Assembly (NCBI GenBank): GCA_944390715.1
Contig: CALXQS010000022.1
Coordinates: 1-33,899, forward strand
Origin: an uncultured Duodenibacillus sp.
GTDB taxonomy: Bacteria; Pseudomonadota; Gammaproteobacteria; Burkholderiales; Burkholderiaceae_F
Direction of reading: 5' to 3'
DNA length: 33,899 nt
Shown here piece after piece: positions 1-9,017 of the stretch. Made by a program: the position numbers and the translations under genes. The notes below the pieces were generated by a model, which saw only the letters and a program-made list of their open reading frames with translations, had not been told where the DNA came from and searched no databases. Numbering within the stretch: the stretch's first letter is position 1; every line of letters starts with the position of its first letter.

Positions 1-2006
1 TTCTGGCCCCTGCCCGCGACCTCGAGGTGGGGCTCGCCGCGCTCAGCCACGGCGCCGACGCCGTCTATATCGGCGGACCGGGCTTCGGGGCGCGCGCGGC
101 AGCCGGCAACTCCATGGCCGACGTTGAAAAGCTCGTCAAAAGCGCGCATCGGCTGCGCGCCCGGGTCTTTCTTACGCTCAACACGATTGTCTACGACGAC
201 GAGCTTGAGGCGGCGCTCAATGTGGCCCGTCAGGCCTACGAGGCTGGGGTCGATGCGCTCATCGTGCAGGATCTGGGACTTTTGCAAGCGGGACTGCCGC
301 CCATTGAAATTCACGCCTCCACCCAGTGCGACATTCGTACGCCCCAGAAGGCGGCGCTCATGGACGCTTTGGGTTTTTCTCAGGTCGTGCTCGCCCGCGA
401 GATGACGCTTGAAGAAATTGCAGCCTGCCGGCGCGCCATGCCGCGCGCGCGCATTGAATTTTTCGTGCACGGAGCGCTGTGCGTGAGCTACTCGGGGCGC
501 TGTTATCTGTCTTGCGCTCAGACCTCGCGCTCGGCCAATCGAGGCGAGTGCGCGCAGCCCTGCCGCCTGCCCTACGACGTGTTTGATCTCAGAGGCAGGG
601 AAATTGTCCGCGCCAAGCATGTCCTCAGCCTCAAGGACAACGATCAGAGCGCCAATCTGGCCGCTTTGGCTGCCGCGGGCGTCTCGAGCTTCAAAATCGA
701 GGGGCGCCTCAAGGACGCCGAATACGTCAAGAACATCACGGCCTACTACCGGCAAAAGCTCGACGCGCTCATCGAAGGCAGCGGCGGGCGCTTTCATGCG
801 CAGTCGGCCGGACGCACGCAGTTTTTCTTTGCGCCTGATCCCCAAAAGACCTTTCACCGCGACGCGACCGACTATTTCGTCAACGGCAGGCGCCTGATGA
901 TCGCTTCGCTCGATACGCCCAAGAGCACGGGCGAGCGCATCGGCACGGTGCTGGCGGTCTCGGCCGACAGCCCGCAGCATCTGGACGTCCGCACCCGCAA
1001 GGACATTGCAAACGGCGACGGGCTCATTTATTTTGATGCCGCTGGAAGGCTTTGCGGACTCAACGTCAACCGCGCCGAGAGGCTTTCGGAAAACGTGGTG
1101 CGCGTTTTCGTGCATGAGGCCATCATGCTCCGCTCGGATCTTCGTGCCGGCGTGGAAATCAGACGCAACAAGGACCGAGCCTTTGCCAAGCTTCTTTCGG
1201 GCAAAAGCTGCCGGCGCAGCATTGCGGTGCAGTTTGTGCTCAAGGCGCGCGAAGGAGGCCTGGAGCTGCGCGCGCGGGCTTTGGGGCTTGAGGCTTGCGT
1301 TGAGGCAGAGTTTGCGCTGCAGCGCGCCAAAGATCCCGTGCGCGGACTTGCTTCGCTTGAGAGCGCCCTTGGCAAGACGGGCGAGACTGAGTTTTCCTTT
1401 GCGTCGCTCGAGATTGAGGGAAGCGGCTTTAGCCGCGAGCAGCCTCCCTTTGTGCCGGTTTCCTTGCTCAACGGCCTCAGGCGCGAAGTGCTCGAGGCTC
1501 TTGCCGAGCGCATTTCGGCAACCCACCCGCAGGGCACGCTGCGCGAGCCCGACTGGGAGCGGGCGCGCCGAGCTGCTCCCTTGTGCGGACTTGTCGGATT
1601 TGGCGCCAACGCGGCAAACCGCTCTGCCCGGGAGCTTCTGCGCAGGCTTGGCTGCGAGGGCGCGCCGCTTGCCTTTGAGCTCGACCGGGCCGCAGCCGAT
1701 CTCTCAAAGGTCGAACTCATGCGCTGCCGGCACTGCGTGCGGCATGTGCTTGGCATCTGCCCGAAGACCGTCAAGGGCGATCCAGCTAAAAAGGAAGCGT
1801 TTAAGCGCGCCAACGGCGGCAGGCTCAAGCCTTTGCCCTTGATTCTCGTCAACGACAAGGGCCGAAGGCTCGTTGCGCGCTTTGACTGCCGAGCCTGCGA
1901 AATGACGATTTCGCTTATTGAAAACGAGGCGCAGATGCAGTCGCTGGTTGAAGAATCCGCTCTTGCGGGCACGGCCTTAAGCCAGAGCAGCGGGCTTTTG
2001 CGCTAG
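1..2006 (+). CDS. rlhA: 23S rRNA C2501 hydroxylation protein RlhA (peptidase U32 family), 5' end outside window
   Basis: The reading frame is open from the first bases of the window (frame of position 3, reading LAPARDLEVG...), so the true start lies upstream; the GTG at 27 is internal. The protein closely follows the E. coli RlhA (formerly YdcP) pattern from memory: HGADAVYIGGPGFGAR near the N-terminus, IEIHASTQCDIRT, the U32 signature around FFVHGALCVSYSGRCYLS, NRGECAQPCRLPYD, SFKIEGRLKDAEYVKNITA, and the C-terminal cysteine motifs HCVRHVLGICPKT and FDCRACEM. The length (about 667 residues visible) matches the long RlhA form rather than the shorter TrhP (about 450). RlhA acts in the cytoplasm in hydroxylation of 23S rRNA C2501; the several conserved cysteines suggest a metal or Fe-S site. 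The family name 'peptidase' is historical. The next gene begins 78 bases downstream on the same strand. Confidence 0.93.
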   Translation, partial: LAPARDLEVGLAALSHGADAVYIGGPGFGARAAAGNSMADVEKLVKSAHRLRARVFLTLNTIVYDDELEAALNVARQAYEAGVDALIVQDLGLLQAGLPPIEIHASTQCDIRTPQKAALMDALGFSQVVLAREMTLEEIAACRRAMPRARIEFFVHGALCVSYSGRCYLSCAQTSRSANRGECAQPCRLPYDVFDLRGREIVRAKHVLSLKDNDQSANLAALAAAGVSSFKIEGRLKDAEYVKNITAYYRQKLDALIEGSGGRFHAQSAGRTQFFFAPDPQKTFHRDATDYFVNGRRLMIASLDTPKSTGERIGTVLAVSADSPQHLDVRTRKDIANGDGLIYFDAAGRLCGLNVNRAERLSENVVRVFVHEAIMLRSDLRAGVEIRRNKDRAFAKLLSGKSCRRSIAVQFVLKAREGGLELRARALGLEACVEAEFALQRAKDPVRGLASLESALGKTGETEFSFASLEIEGSGFSREQPPFVPVSLLNGLRREVLEALAERISATHPQGTLREPDWERARRAAPLCGLVGFGANAANRSARELLRRLGCEGAPLAFELDRAAADLSKVELMRCRHCVRHVLGICPKTVKGDPAKKEAFKRANGGRLKPLPLILVNDKGRRLVARFDCRACEMTISLIENEAQMQSLVEESALAGTALSQSSGLLR

Positions 2007-2084
2007 CATTGCAAGTTGCTGCGGCTGTGCGGGCGCTGCTTGCCGCAGTCTCTGCAGATCAGGGAAAAGTTGGGAAATTTTTTT

Positions 2085-3230
2085 ATGAAATCTTTTGTCG
2101 CCAAAGCCATTATTGAAGCCGTTGCCTTGACGGCGTCGCATACGCTTGCAGCCAAGACCTTCGCGGCGTTCTGGAAGCGTGTTTCGTCAAGGCTCGACGA
2201 AGGCGTGAGCTACATCGACAAGCATGGCGACGAAGGACTGAAGGCGGAAAAAACGCTTCTTGAGGCCATTACGTTCCGTGATCCTGAAATCACCCGCATC
2301 ATCGACGGGTGCCTGAAGGAGTTTATGCACTCAGATGTGCTCGCCTTGATTGATCAGGTTCAGAAAATTCAAGACGGCATCAACGAGCGCCGCGAGCAGA
2401 TCAATGTCTGGAAGCTCGCGACGATTTCGGCACCGGCCACTTCCTTGATGCCCCTGAAAAAGACCCGGGCAAGCCTGGGGCGGCGCATTGCGCGCGAGCG
2501 CGAAGCCATCCGTCAGGAAGAAGAGCGCATCGAGTGCCTCAAGCGCGAGACGCTTGCCAAGATGGCGGGCCAGGGACTAGCCATGCGGCCCGAGCAGCTC
2601 GACGGACTTTTGTACTCGGCCGAGGGCAGCGATCTTGCCCAGGTGATGGCCGTTGCCGAAAACATCCGCATGATCGAGGTCAATCTGAGCGAGCAGCTGC
2701 AGGGGCCGGAGGCGAGCGCTGCGCAGGTGCGCGCCTACACGGGCTACGTCATGATGTGCTACCGGGTATATCTGGCAGCCATTGAGCGCGCCCGCAAGAT
2801 GATCTCCGAGGTCTACGTCAAGCGTCTTGAGGACATCATCAAGGAGGCCACAAGCCAGATGCTTCAGGCCGACGCCCTGCGCCAGAGCCTCGGCAGCGGC
2901 AGAAGCGCCGCGGCCATGAACAACCTCGACTTGAATTCCCGCACGATTGATCTTGCCGATCTCTACGAAAAGCACCTGCAGCGCCGCTTGGAAGATCTCG
3001 AGCGGCTCTCGGCCGAGATGAAGATCAACTATGAGCTCGCGCGCAACACCTTCCGTACGGTCAAGGTCGGAGGCGAGCTCGTCGACGTGATCCGCGCCGG
3101 CGAAAAGGATCTGCAGAGCATCTTTGAATTCGAGCCGCCCAAGCTCGAAGCGTTCTACGACAAGAATCTGCGGGCCGATTTTGATGAGCTTACCGCCAAG
3201 CTCAAGCAGGGAGCGCACAAAAAGCGCTAG
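2085..3230 (+). CDS. Hypothetical helical, coiled-coil-rich cytoplasmic protein
   Basis: I do not recognise this 381-residue protein. The start chosen is the ATG at 2085, preceded by GGGA with a nine-base spacer; the frame stays open upstream to a TTG at 2016 with no ribosome site. It has no convincing signal peptide: the N-terminus has a mildly hydrophobic stretch (residues 5-30) that could be an amphipathic helix. The rest is almost all predicted helix with heptad-like charge patterns, notably around residues 125-175 (RRIAREREAIRQEEERIE) and 255-330. A short proline break, FEFEPPKLEAFYDKNL, precedes the C-terminal helix. It lies just after rlhA in the same direction, 78 bases away, so the two could be cotranscribed, but nothing ties their functions. 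Codon use looks like its neighbours, so the frame is probably a real gene. Confidence 0.75.
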   Translation: MKSFVAKAIIEAVALTASHTLAAKTFAAFWKRVSSRLDEGVSYIDKHGDEGLKAEKTLLEAITFRDPEITRIIDGCLKEFMHSDVLALIDQVQKIQDGINERREQINVWKLATISAPATSLMPLKKTRASLGRRIAREREAIRQEEERIECLKRETLAKMAGQGLAMRPEQLDGLLYSAEGSDLAQVMAVAENIRMIEVNLSEQLQGPEASAAQVRAYTGYVMMCYRVYLAAIERARKMISEVYVKRLEDIIKEATSQMLQADALRQSLGSGRSAAAMNNLDLNSRTIDLADLYEKHLQRRLEDLERLSAEMKINYELARNTFRTVKVGGELVDVIRAGEKDLQSIFEFEPPKLEAFYDKNLRADFDELTAKLKQGAHKKR

Positions 3231-3314
3231 CCGCGCCGGCTCGCGGCGCCGAAACTTTCTGTGCTCTGCGCAGAGGCGCTATCAGCACGCGCGTGTCCCT
3301 TGACGCCGGGCGCC

Positions 3315-3959
3315 CTACTTTTCGGTCATGGCGATTCTGGCGCCCAGAAGAATGAAGATGAGGCCGCTGGCGCGGTTCATCCAGCGCGAGGCGCTCGGCG
3401 TCGTGATGAGCATGCTGCCGAGCGTGGCGGCAAACCAGGCAAGAATGATGTACCAGATGGTGCCGATGGCGGCATAGGTCAGTCCCAAAACGAAAAAGGG
3501 CTGCGCCTGCCCTGCTGCATCGGCGTTGATGAACTGCGGGAAAAAGGCCAGAACAAAAAGCGCAACTTTGGGGTTGAGCACGTTGGCAATCAAGCCCGTG
3601 CGAAAGCTCGTGAGAATCGACTCCTGAGAATTGAAGTCTCTGAGCGCCGCAAAGTTCATGGGCTTGGAGGTGATCGAGCGCAGGCCCAGCCAGCACAAGT
3701 ACGCCGCTCCGGCCCATTTGACGATCGTAAAGGCCGCGGCAGACTGCGAGAGAATCACCGATAGGCCGAAGGCCGCTGCAAGCGTATGCACCATGACGCC
3801 GGCGTTGACGCCGAGCGCGCCCACGACGGCGGCTCTGCGCCCTTTGCTGAAGGCTTTGTTGAGAACAAAGATCGTATCCAGACCCGGCGTCATGGCAAAG
3901 ATGACGGCCGCGATTAGAAACGACTCGTAGCCGTGTATGCCTTGTGAAGTAAAAAACAT
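3315..3959 (-). CDS. LysE/RhtB family amino-acid exporter (first copy)
   Basis: This 214-residue inner-membrane protein has the LysE/RhtB pattern: an N-terminal segment FAMTPGLDTIFVLNKAFSKG (the family's TPGP-like motif, here TPGL), a WAGAAYLCWLGLRSI segment in the middle, and a LNPKVALFVLAFFPQF motif typical of RhtB-type homoserine/threonine/leucine exporters. Five to six membrane segments are visible, which is normal for the family. Known members export amino acids using proton motive force; the substrate here cannot be read from sequence. The start at 3959 has only a weak ribosome site. It lies 50 bases downstream of queC on the same strand, so cotranscription is possible, and converges on the hypothetical gene ending at 3230. 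A second LysE-type gene lies at 17424-18104; the two are clearly diverged. Confidence 0.88.
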   Translation of the reverse strand: MFFTSQGIHGYESFLIAAVIFAMTPGLDTIFVLNKAFSKGRRAAVVGALGVNAGVMVHTLAAAFGLSVILSQSAAAFTIVKWAGAAYLCWLGLRSITSKPMNFAALRDFNSQESILTSFRTGLIANVLNPKVALFVLAFFPQFINADAAGQAQPFFVLGLTYAAIGTIWYIILAWFAATLGSMLITTPSASRWMNRASGLIFILLGARIAMTEK

Positions 3960-4009
3960 CGTCGCTTCAAAAATGTTTTTGGTGGTTCAGCGGCAGCCTG
4001 CGAGAAGAG

Positions 4010-4744
4010 CTATGCCTGGTTTTTGTATGCGCTCCAGCCTCGTGCGCGAAGCCTGCAGGCAGGACACTTGCCGCATCCGTATCCCCAGTCGTGCAGCTCG
4101 TCGCGCACGCCCAGATAGCAGGTGTGCGTTTCGCGGCGGATGAGCTCAACGAGTTCTTTGCCGCCGAGGGCTTCGGCAAGCTCCCACGTCTGGGCCTTGT
4201 CAAGGCGCATCAAGGGCGTTTCAATGACGATCGGCTCGTCGAGCCCCAGCGAGAGCGACACCTGCAGGCTTTTGAGCGTGTTGTCGCGGCAGTCGGCGTA
4301 GCCCGAATAGTCGGTCTCGCACATGCCGCCCACAAGCACCGAGGCGCCTCTTCTGTAGGCGACGGCGGCGGCATAGGTAAAGAAAAGCAGGTTGCGCGCG
4401 GGCACAAAGGTGTTGGGCACGCCGTTTTTTTCAAAGGCAATGGCCTTGTCTTTCGTGAGCGCACAGTCGCTGATCTGTCCCAAGGAGCTCATGTCGATCA
4501 TATGATCGGGTCCGAGCTTGGCGTTGAATTCGGCATCCAGTTCTCGCAGCTTCTGCAGAAAGGCTTTGCGGCACTCAAGCTCGACGCTGTGGCGCTGCCC
4601 GTAGTCAAATCCTGCCGTTTCAACGCTCTTGTAGCGTCTGAGCGCCCAGGCCAGACATGTTGCGGAGTCTTGGCCGCCGCTGAAAAGAACGATAGCCTTT
4701 TCATTTTCGGCGCCTGCTGCTTTTGTGATAAGCGTGCGTTGCAT
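4010..4744 (-). CDS. queC: 7-cyano-7-deazaguanine (preQ0) synthase QueC
   Basis: QueC converts 7-carboxy-7-deazaguanine to preQ0 with ATP and ammonia, in the cytoplasmic pathway to queuosine in tRNA. The PP-loop ATP-binding motif SGGQDS is at residues 22-27, where most homologues have SGGLDS or SGGMDS. The C-terminus carries four cysteines (about C209, C224, C227, C230) in [22 protein letters not shown], the family zinc site. The ATG at 4744 (244 residues) puts the PP-loop at the normal distance from the N-terminus; the frame is open 23 codons further upstream, but that extension is low-complexity and unlike QueC. No other queuosine gene is in the window. It is transcribed away from the molybdoenzyme gene across a 216-base divergent spacer, and a TATAGT-like -10 on its strand lies at 4767-4772. 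Confidence 0.95.
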   Translation of the reverse strand: MQRTLITKAAGAENEKAIVLFSGGQDSATCLAWALRRYKSVETAGFDYGQRHSVELECRKAFLQKLRELDAEFNAKLGPDHMIDMSSLGQISDCALTKDKAIAFEKNGVPNTFVPARNLLFFTYAAAVAYRRGASVLVGGMCETDYSGYADCRDNTLKSLQVSLSLGLDEPIVIETPLMRLDKAQTWELAEALGGKELVELIRRETHTCYLGVRDELHDWGYGCGKCPACRLRARGWSAYKNQA

Positions 4745-4960
4745 GACGTTTATTGAATAGAAAACAACTATATGTCTGCGCCCTGACAGAGAATGCCGAG
4801 CAGGCTTGCGCACAACAAGCGCAAAAGCCTTAAGCTCAAAAGCCGATTGTGCAGGGCAAAATGCGTGTGTTTACGGGAAGCGTATTTTGCCGCAAACGCA
4901 GGCTGTTTTTGCGGCGCCTTGCCTGCTTTTTTCCTACTGAGCTTTTTTCCTGGAAGTGTT

Positions 4961-7228
4961 ATGACGCTTGCTTGTCCGCAGAAGATGATGTCGGCCACGC
5001 ACTGGGGCCTGTGCCGGCCGGTTGTTGAGGCGGGAGTTCTTCGAGATGTTCTTCCCTTTGAGGGAGACTTCATGCCGTCGCCCAATCTTTCGCGGCTGGC
5101 CGCTTGGGTCAATGCCAAGCGGCGCATCGCTGCGCCGTGCGTGCGTCGGGGATTTTTGGAAAAGGGAAGCTCGACGCGCGCCGGACGCGGCCGGGATGAT
5201 TTTGTAGAGGTCTCTTGGGAACGGGCGCTGGGGCTTGCTGCTCAACATATTGCCCGCGTCTACGAAGATCGAGGAGCTGCGGCGGTCTACGGCAAAACCT
5301 CAGGCTGGAAGTCCTGCGGTCTTTTGCATTCGCCCATTCACCTCGTGCGCCGGCTTTTGAATCTGTGCGGCGGTTTCGTGCCGGTCTCAGGCACTTATTC
5401 GACCGGAGCCGTCTCAGCAATTCTGCCCTATGTCGTCGGCATGAGCGATCCGCCCGCCGAGCCTTGGAGCGAAGTGATCGAAAACGCCTCGCGCGTGGTG
5501 TTTTGGGGCGCAGACCCTCTCATTACCAACGATGTCGACTGGTTTTCAACGCTGCACGCTTCCAAGGCCGCCCTATTGCGCCTCAAGCAAAAAGGCACGC
5601 CCACCATCTTCATCAATCCGGTCAAGGGGCTGACGGCCAAGCTTCTTGCAAGCCGCTGGCTAGCCGTGCGGCCCGGGACGGACTGCGCCTTGATGCTGGC
5701 GATGATCTATGTGCTTGTTGATCAAAAGCGAGCCGACCTTGAGCAATGCCGCCGGTTTGCCGTGGGCGTAGACGCCTTTGTCGACTACGTCCTCGGCCGC
5801 GAAGACGGCGTGCCGAAGACGCCGCTTTGGGCCGAGACCGTCACGGGCATTGAGGCGCAGGTCATTGAGCGCCTTGCGCTTGAGCTCGCCCGCGAAAAGA
5901 CCATGCTTTGTCTGGGCTGGGGGCCGCAGAGAGCGCGCTTTGGCGAGCAGTTTCACTTCATGGGCTATGCGCTTGCCCTCTTTTTGGGGCACATCGGAAG
6001 GCCTGGCTGCGGCATCTCCACGCACCATCACTACAGCGACGGGGGCGCTGCTCTTTTTACAGGGCCCGCGATCGACGCCGTCTCAAGCCTCAGGCCGGCT
6101 GAGCGGCCGCACGCCGCTTCAAGCGTTGAGGGCATGAGGCCGATTCCGGTGGCGCGTCTGGCAGACCTTCTTGCCCATCCGGGAAAAGCAATTGAGCACA
6201 ACGGCCGCACGATCGTCTATCCGGACATCGACTTGATTGTTTGGGCAGGCGGCAATCCCTTTTCTCATCAGCCCAATGCGCTGCTGCTGCAAAAGGGCTT
6301 CAGGCGCCCGTCGGCAGTGATCGTGGCCGACACGCACTGGAGCGCTGCGGCGCGCCACGCCGACATCGTGCTGCCGGCGGCCTCCTCTTTTGAGCGCAGC
6401 GACATCACCCCGATCGGGACCTATTCGCGCATGGGGCTGGCGGCCATGCATCAGGCGATCAATCCCATCGGCAAAGCCAGAAGCGACTTTGCGATTTTCT
6501 CGGCGCTTGCCCAGGAGCTTGGCCTTAGGCAGGCCTTTGACGAGGGCCTTGACGAAGAGGGCTGGATCAGGCGCTTTTATGCCTGCGCGCAGCAGCTTTG
6601 CTCTGCGAGTCTGCCCGACTTTGATGATTTCTGGCGCGAGGGCGTTGTCTTGTCTGAACCCCGAAACCCAGATCCGGCGGCAAGCTTTTGGCGTCGTTTT
6701 GCCCAGGACCCGGCAAGGGATCCGCTGCCGACGCCAAGCGGCAAAATCGAGCTCTCAAGCGCTCGGCTCGCTGCCTTGGGCTGCAGCGACGTGCCGCCGC
6801 ACCCGGCATATTTGGCATGCGATCTGCCCGATGCGCGGCACTACCCGCTGACGCTTTTGAGCATTAAAAGCGCGCAGCGGCTGCACTCGCAGCTTGCTCC
6901 AGCCGCCCTCGCCCGGTCCTCTGAGAGAGTGCTCGAGCCCTGCCGCCTGCATCCTCAGGACGCGGCCGTGCGTGGCATCGGTTCGGGTGACGAAGTGGTT
7001 GTCTTCAACAGCCTCGGCCGCGTGCTTGCGCGGGCGCTGGTCACCAGCGAGGTGCGCCAAGGCGTCGTCGTGCTCGAACACGGCGCCTGGTTTGATCCTG
7101 ATCCAGAAGACGAGACGCTCGATCGCGGTTCGGCGGCAAACGTGCTGATCACGGATGCGCCGACCTCGCGCCTGTCGAATGCAAACATTGCCTCGGGCAC
7201 GGGCGTTGAGGTGCAAAGGCGGCTTTGA
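4961..7228 (+). CDS. Molybdopterin-dependent S/N-oxide reductase, BisC/TorA/DMSO-reductase family, without Tat signal
   Basis: This 755-residue enzyme belongs to the DMSO reductase family (bis-MGD molybdenum; DMSO, TMAO, biotin or methionine sulfoxide reductases). It opens with MMSATHWGLCRPVVEAG, as BisC-type proteins do, without an N-terminal Fe-S cluster motif. The serine expected to bind Mo is S147 in SGTYSTGA, and W116 lies in SGWKSCG. The residue two before that Trp is Ser, where DMSO reductases usually have Tyr. Further matches are LGWGPQRARFGEQ and LGHIGRPGCG, plus a C-terminal MGD-binding domain with HSQL. The ATG at 4961 follows GGAAG with a short four-base spacer; the frame is open upstream to 4793, but that extension contains no twin-arginine motif. 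It is therefore probably cytoplasmic, like BisC (777 residues). No cognate cytochrome or maturation gene is adjacent. Substrate is undetermined. Confidence 0.88.
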   Translation: MTLACPQKMMSATHWGLCRPVVEAGVLRDVLPFEGDFMPSPNLSRLAAWVNAKRRIAAPCVRRGFLEKGSSTRAGRGRDDFVEVSWERALGLAAQHIARVYEDRGAAAVYGKTSGWKSCGLLHSPIHLVRRLLNLCGGFVPVSGTYSTGAVSAILPYVVGMSDPPAEPWSEVIENASRVVFWGADPLITNDVDWFSTLHASKAALLRLKQKGTPTIFINPVKGLTAKLLASRWLAVRPGTDCALMLAMIYVLVDQKRADLEQCRRFAVGVDAFVDYVLGREDGVPKTPLWAETVTGIEAQVIERLALELAREKTMLCLGWGPQRARFGEQFHFMGYALALFLGHIGRPGCGISTHHHYSDGGAALFTGPAIDAVSSLRPAERPHAASSVEGMRPIPVARLADLLAHPGKAIEHNGRTIVYPDIDLIVWAGGNPFSHQPNALLLQKGFRRPSAVIVADTHWSAAARHADIVLPAASSFERSDITPIGTYSRMGLAAMHQAINPIGKARSDFAIFSALAQELGLRQAFDEGLDEEGWIRRFYACAQQLCSASLPDFDDFWREGVVLSEPRNPDPAASFWRRFAQDPARDPLPTPSGKIELSSARLAALGCSDVPPHPAYLACDLPDARHYPLTLLSIKSAQRLHSQLAPAALARSSERVLEPCRLHPQDAAVRGIGSGDEVVVFNSLGRVLARALVTSEVRQGVVVLEHGAWFDPDPEDETLDRGSAANVLITDAPTSRLSNANIASGTGVEVQRRL

Positions 7229-7349
7229 TTTTGACGGCAGACATCGGAGTTTTCACTGCCTGGGAGGCATATTCTGCGCGAATGCGGTCTATGATGAACC
7301 TGAGCATACATAAAACGCCTTAGAGAAAACTGTTTTTCAGGACACGCAT

Positions 7350-8291
7350 ATGGATACGATTGCGGCCATCTTGCAGCCTTTTTGCCTGATCGCCTTGGGC
7401 TTTGTGCTGGTGCATCTGCCGCTTTTCCCCCGAACGCTCTGGGACGGGGTCGAGAAGCTTGTGTACTACGTTCTCTTTCCGCCGCTTTTGTTTACGAGCG
7501 TCGCCAAGGCCGACTTCGTGCTCAGTGAAACGGGAATTTTTCTGGCCGGCGGCATCTTTGCCATGGCTACGGGCGTTTATATGGCTCACGTCGTTTCGCG
7601 TCTGGCTCCGGCCGATCCGATGACCGACGCTTCCGTGCGGCAGACCGGCTATCGGTTCAACTCCTACATCTGCTTTGCAATTGCGCTGTCAATCTACGGC
7701 ACCGATGGACTTGCGCTTGTGGCGCTTCTGACCGGCTTTTGGGTGCCGATTTCCAATGCTCTGGCCGTAGCCGATCTCGTCAAGTCGGGTGCAGACAAAG
7801 GTCATAAGGCCGGTCCCCTTGAGGTCATCGCCTCAATCTGCAAGAACCCATTGATTGTTGGCACGCTGGGAGGCCTTGCGGCCAACCTTGCCGGCACTTT
7901 CTACGGCTTCAAGATGCCTGAGTTCGTCATGGATCTTTTTGGTTCTCTGGGCTCAGCCTCGGTGGCAACGGCGCTGATGGCCATCGGCGCAGGCCTTGCT
8001 GTTGAGGACTTCCGGCGCTACGCCAAGCTCATTGCCCTCTCGACGGTTCAGCGCCTGATCGTGCTGCCGGCAGTCGCCTGCATCGTGGGCTTGGTGCTGC
8101 AGTTCAACGATGTGGAGCTGGGTGCATTGATGTGCTACGCCGTCGTGCCGACGGCAAACTCGTGCTACATCATGGCCGTGCGCATGGGCGGAAACGGACC
8201 GGTGGTAAGCGATCTGACCTCGGTTGAGGTCATTGCTTCGCTGGCGACCATCCCGGCTTGGATGTCGCTGCTGGCTTGGCTGGCATCCTGA
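7350..8291 (+). CDS. AEC (auxin efflux carrier) family transporter
   Basis: This 313-residue protein has the AEC pattern: an N-terminal PFCLIALGFVLVHLPLFPR segment, LVYYVLFPPLLFTSVAKADF (the conserved 'Y.v..P.l.f..l' region), the central loop KNPLIVGTLGGL, and a C-terminal half with VPTANSCYIMAVRMGG (like the family's A.n.y.lA...g motif). About ten membrane segments are visible, in two repeats of five. Bacterial AEC proteins usually carry malate, malonate or other organic anions, or amino acids; the substrate is not readable. The ATG at 7350 has a weak upstream ribosome site. It follows the molybdoenzyme by 121 bases on the same strand; I see no terminator between them. Confidence 0.87.
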   Translation: MDTIAAILQPFCLIALGFVLVHLPLFPRTLWDGVEKLVYYVLFPPLLFTSVAKADFVLSETGIFLAGGIFAMATGVYMAHVVSRLAPADPMTDASVRQTGYRFNSYICFAIALSIYGTDGLALVALLTGFWVPISNALAVADLVKSGADKGHKAGPLEVIASICKNPLIVGTLGGLAANLAGTFYGFKMPEFVMDLFGSLGSASVATALMAIGAGLAVEDFRRYAKLIALSTVQRLIVLPAVACIVGLVLQFNDVELGALMCYAVVPTANSCYIMAVRMGGNGPVVSDLTSVEVIASLATIPAWMSLLAWLAS

Positions 8292-8320
8292 TTTCCTTGT
8301 GTAGTTTCCTTATTGATAGC

Positions 8321-8329
8321 TGCTATAAA
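8321..8329 (+). promoter_or_regulatory. Extended -10 promoter candidate upstream of the rhodanese gene
   Basis: TGCTATAAA matches an extended -10 (TGnTATAAT, five of six in the hexamer). No good -35 is present at 17 bases, which extended -10 promoters can tolerate. It would give a leader of about 140 bases before the rhodanese start at 8474. Confidence 0.4.
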
Positions 8330-8473
8330 AACAAGAGCGGCTCAGCATTTGCTCATGGCTGAAACTGCGCCTTGCGCGGGAATCAATCGTCGATCAAAAT
8401 CAAGTCGTTGGCCGGTCAGCGGGCTTGCGGCAGCGCTGTCGGGCTTCATTGAAAATTTTTTCGGAGCACAAAA

Positions 8474-8899
8474 ATGAATCTTTTCAAACTCGGCATGAGC
8501 GCCGTGATGAGCGCTGTTCTGTGTGCAGGCGTTGCCTTTGCCAAGGAGCCCGTCGATCCGCAGCCTGCGCAGCCTCTCACCTACGTCAACGCGAGCTACC
8601 ACAAAGTAGTGCCTGAAGTCGCCAAGAAGATGATGGAAGAAGGCGTTGTGCTCATTGACGTCCGCGAACCCAAGGAATTTGCCGAAGGCCATGTCAAGGG
8701 AGCGATCAACGTGCCCTTGTCCGTTTTCAAGCCCGGCATGAAGCTCGAAGCAGTGCCCAACCTCAACGACAAGGTTCTCGTGCAGTGCCGCTCGGGCGTG
8801 CGCGCGGAACGTGCCGCCAAGATGCTCATTGAGTCCGGCTACAAGAACGTCTACAACGCCTACGGCACGCTGCAGTGGAAGTACGGCTTTGTGAAGTGA
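8474..8899 (+). CDS. Exported single-domain rhodanese (sulfurtransferase)
   Basis: This 141-residue protein has a Sec signal peptide (MNLFKLGMSAVMSAVLCAGVAFA, cleavage likely after residue 23), so it is periplasmic. The rhodanese domain covers residues 38-141, with VLIDVREPKEFAEGHVKGAINVP and the active-site loop CRSGVR, catalytic Cys at 105. Rhodaneses carry a persulfide on this cysteine and pass sulfur to acceptors such as cyanide or thiols; periplasmic single-domain forms are less well defined. A good ribosome site (GGAG) sits about eight bases before the ATG at 8474. It has its own candidate promoter and is followed by an intrinsic terminator, so it is probably monocistronic. The downstream autotransporter gene converges on it. 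Confidence 0.9.
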   Translation: MNLFKLGMSAVMSAVLCAGVAFAKEPVDPQPAQPLTYVNASYHKVVPEVAKKMMEEGVVLIDVREPKEFAEGHVKGAINVPLSVFKPGMKLEAVPNLNDKVLVQCRSGVRAERAAKMLIESGYKNVYNAYGTLQWKYGFVK

Positions 8900-8936
8900 T
8901 GACCGCTTGGCGATGATTCAATCGCCTGTCTGCAGG

Positions 8937-8976
8937 ATCCCGGCTGTCTTTTTCGGCAATGCCGGGATTTTCTTTT
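8937..8976 (+). terminator. Rho-independent terminator of the rhodanese gene
   Basis: An 8-bp perfect stem (ATCCCGGC at 8937-8944 with GCCGGGAT at 8961-8968) is followed on the plus strand by TTTCTTTT. It lies 37 bases after the rhodanese stop. There is no T-run on the other strand. Confidence 0.8.
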
Positions 8977-9017
8977 GCGCGCGCCGACATTCTTAAAACG
9001 CCAGCATGGAGCTTGAC

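Noticed and set aside
4793..4960. N-terminal extension of the molybdoenzyme as a Tat signal
   Set aside because: No twin-arginine motif before the hydrophobic stretch; family alignment favours a start at 4961 or 4988.
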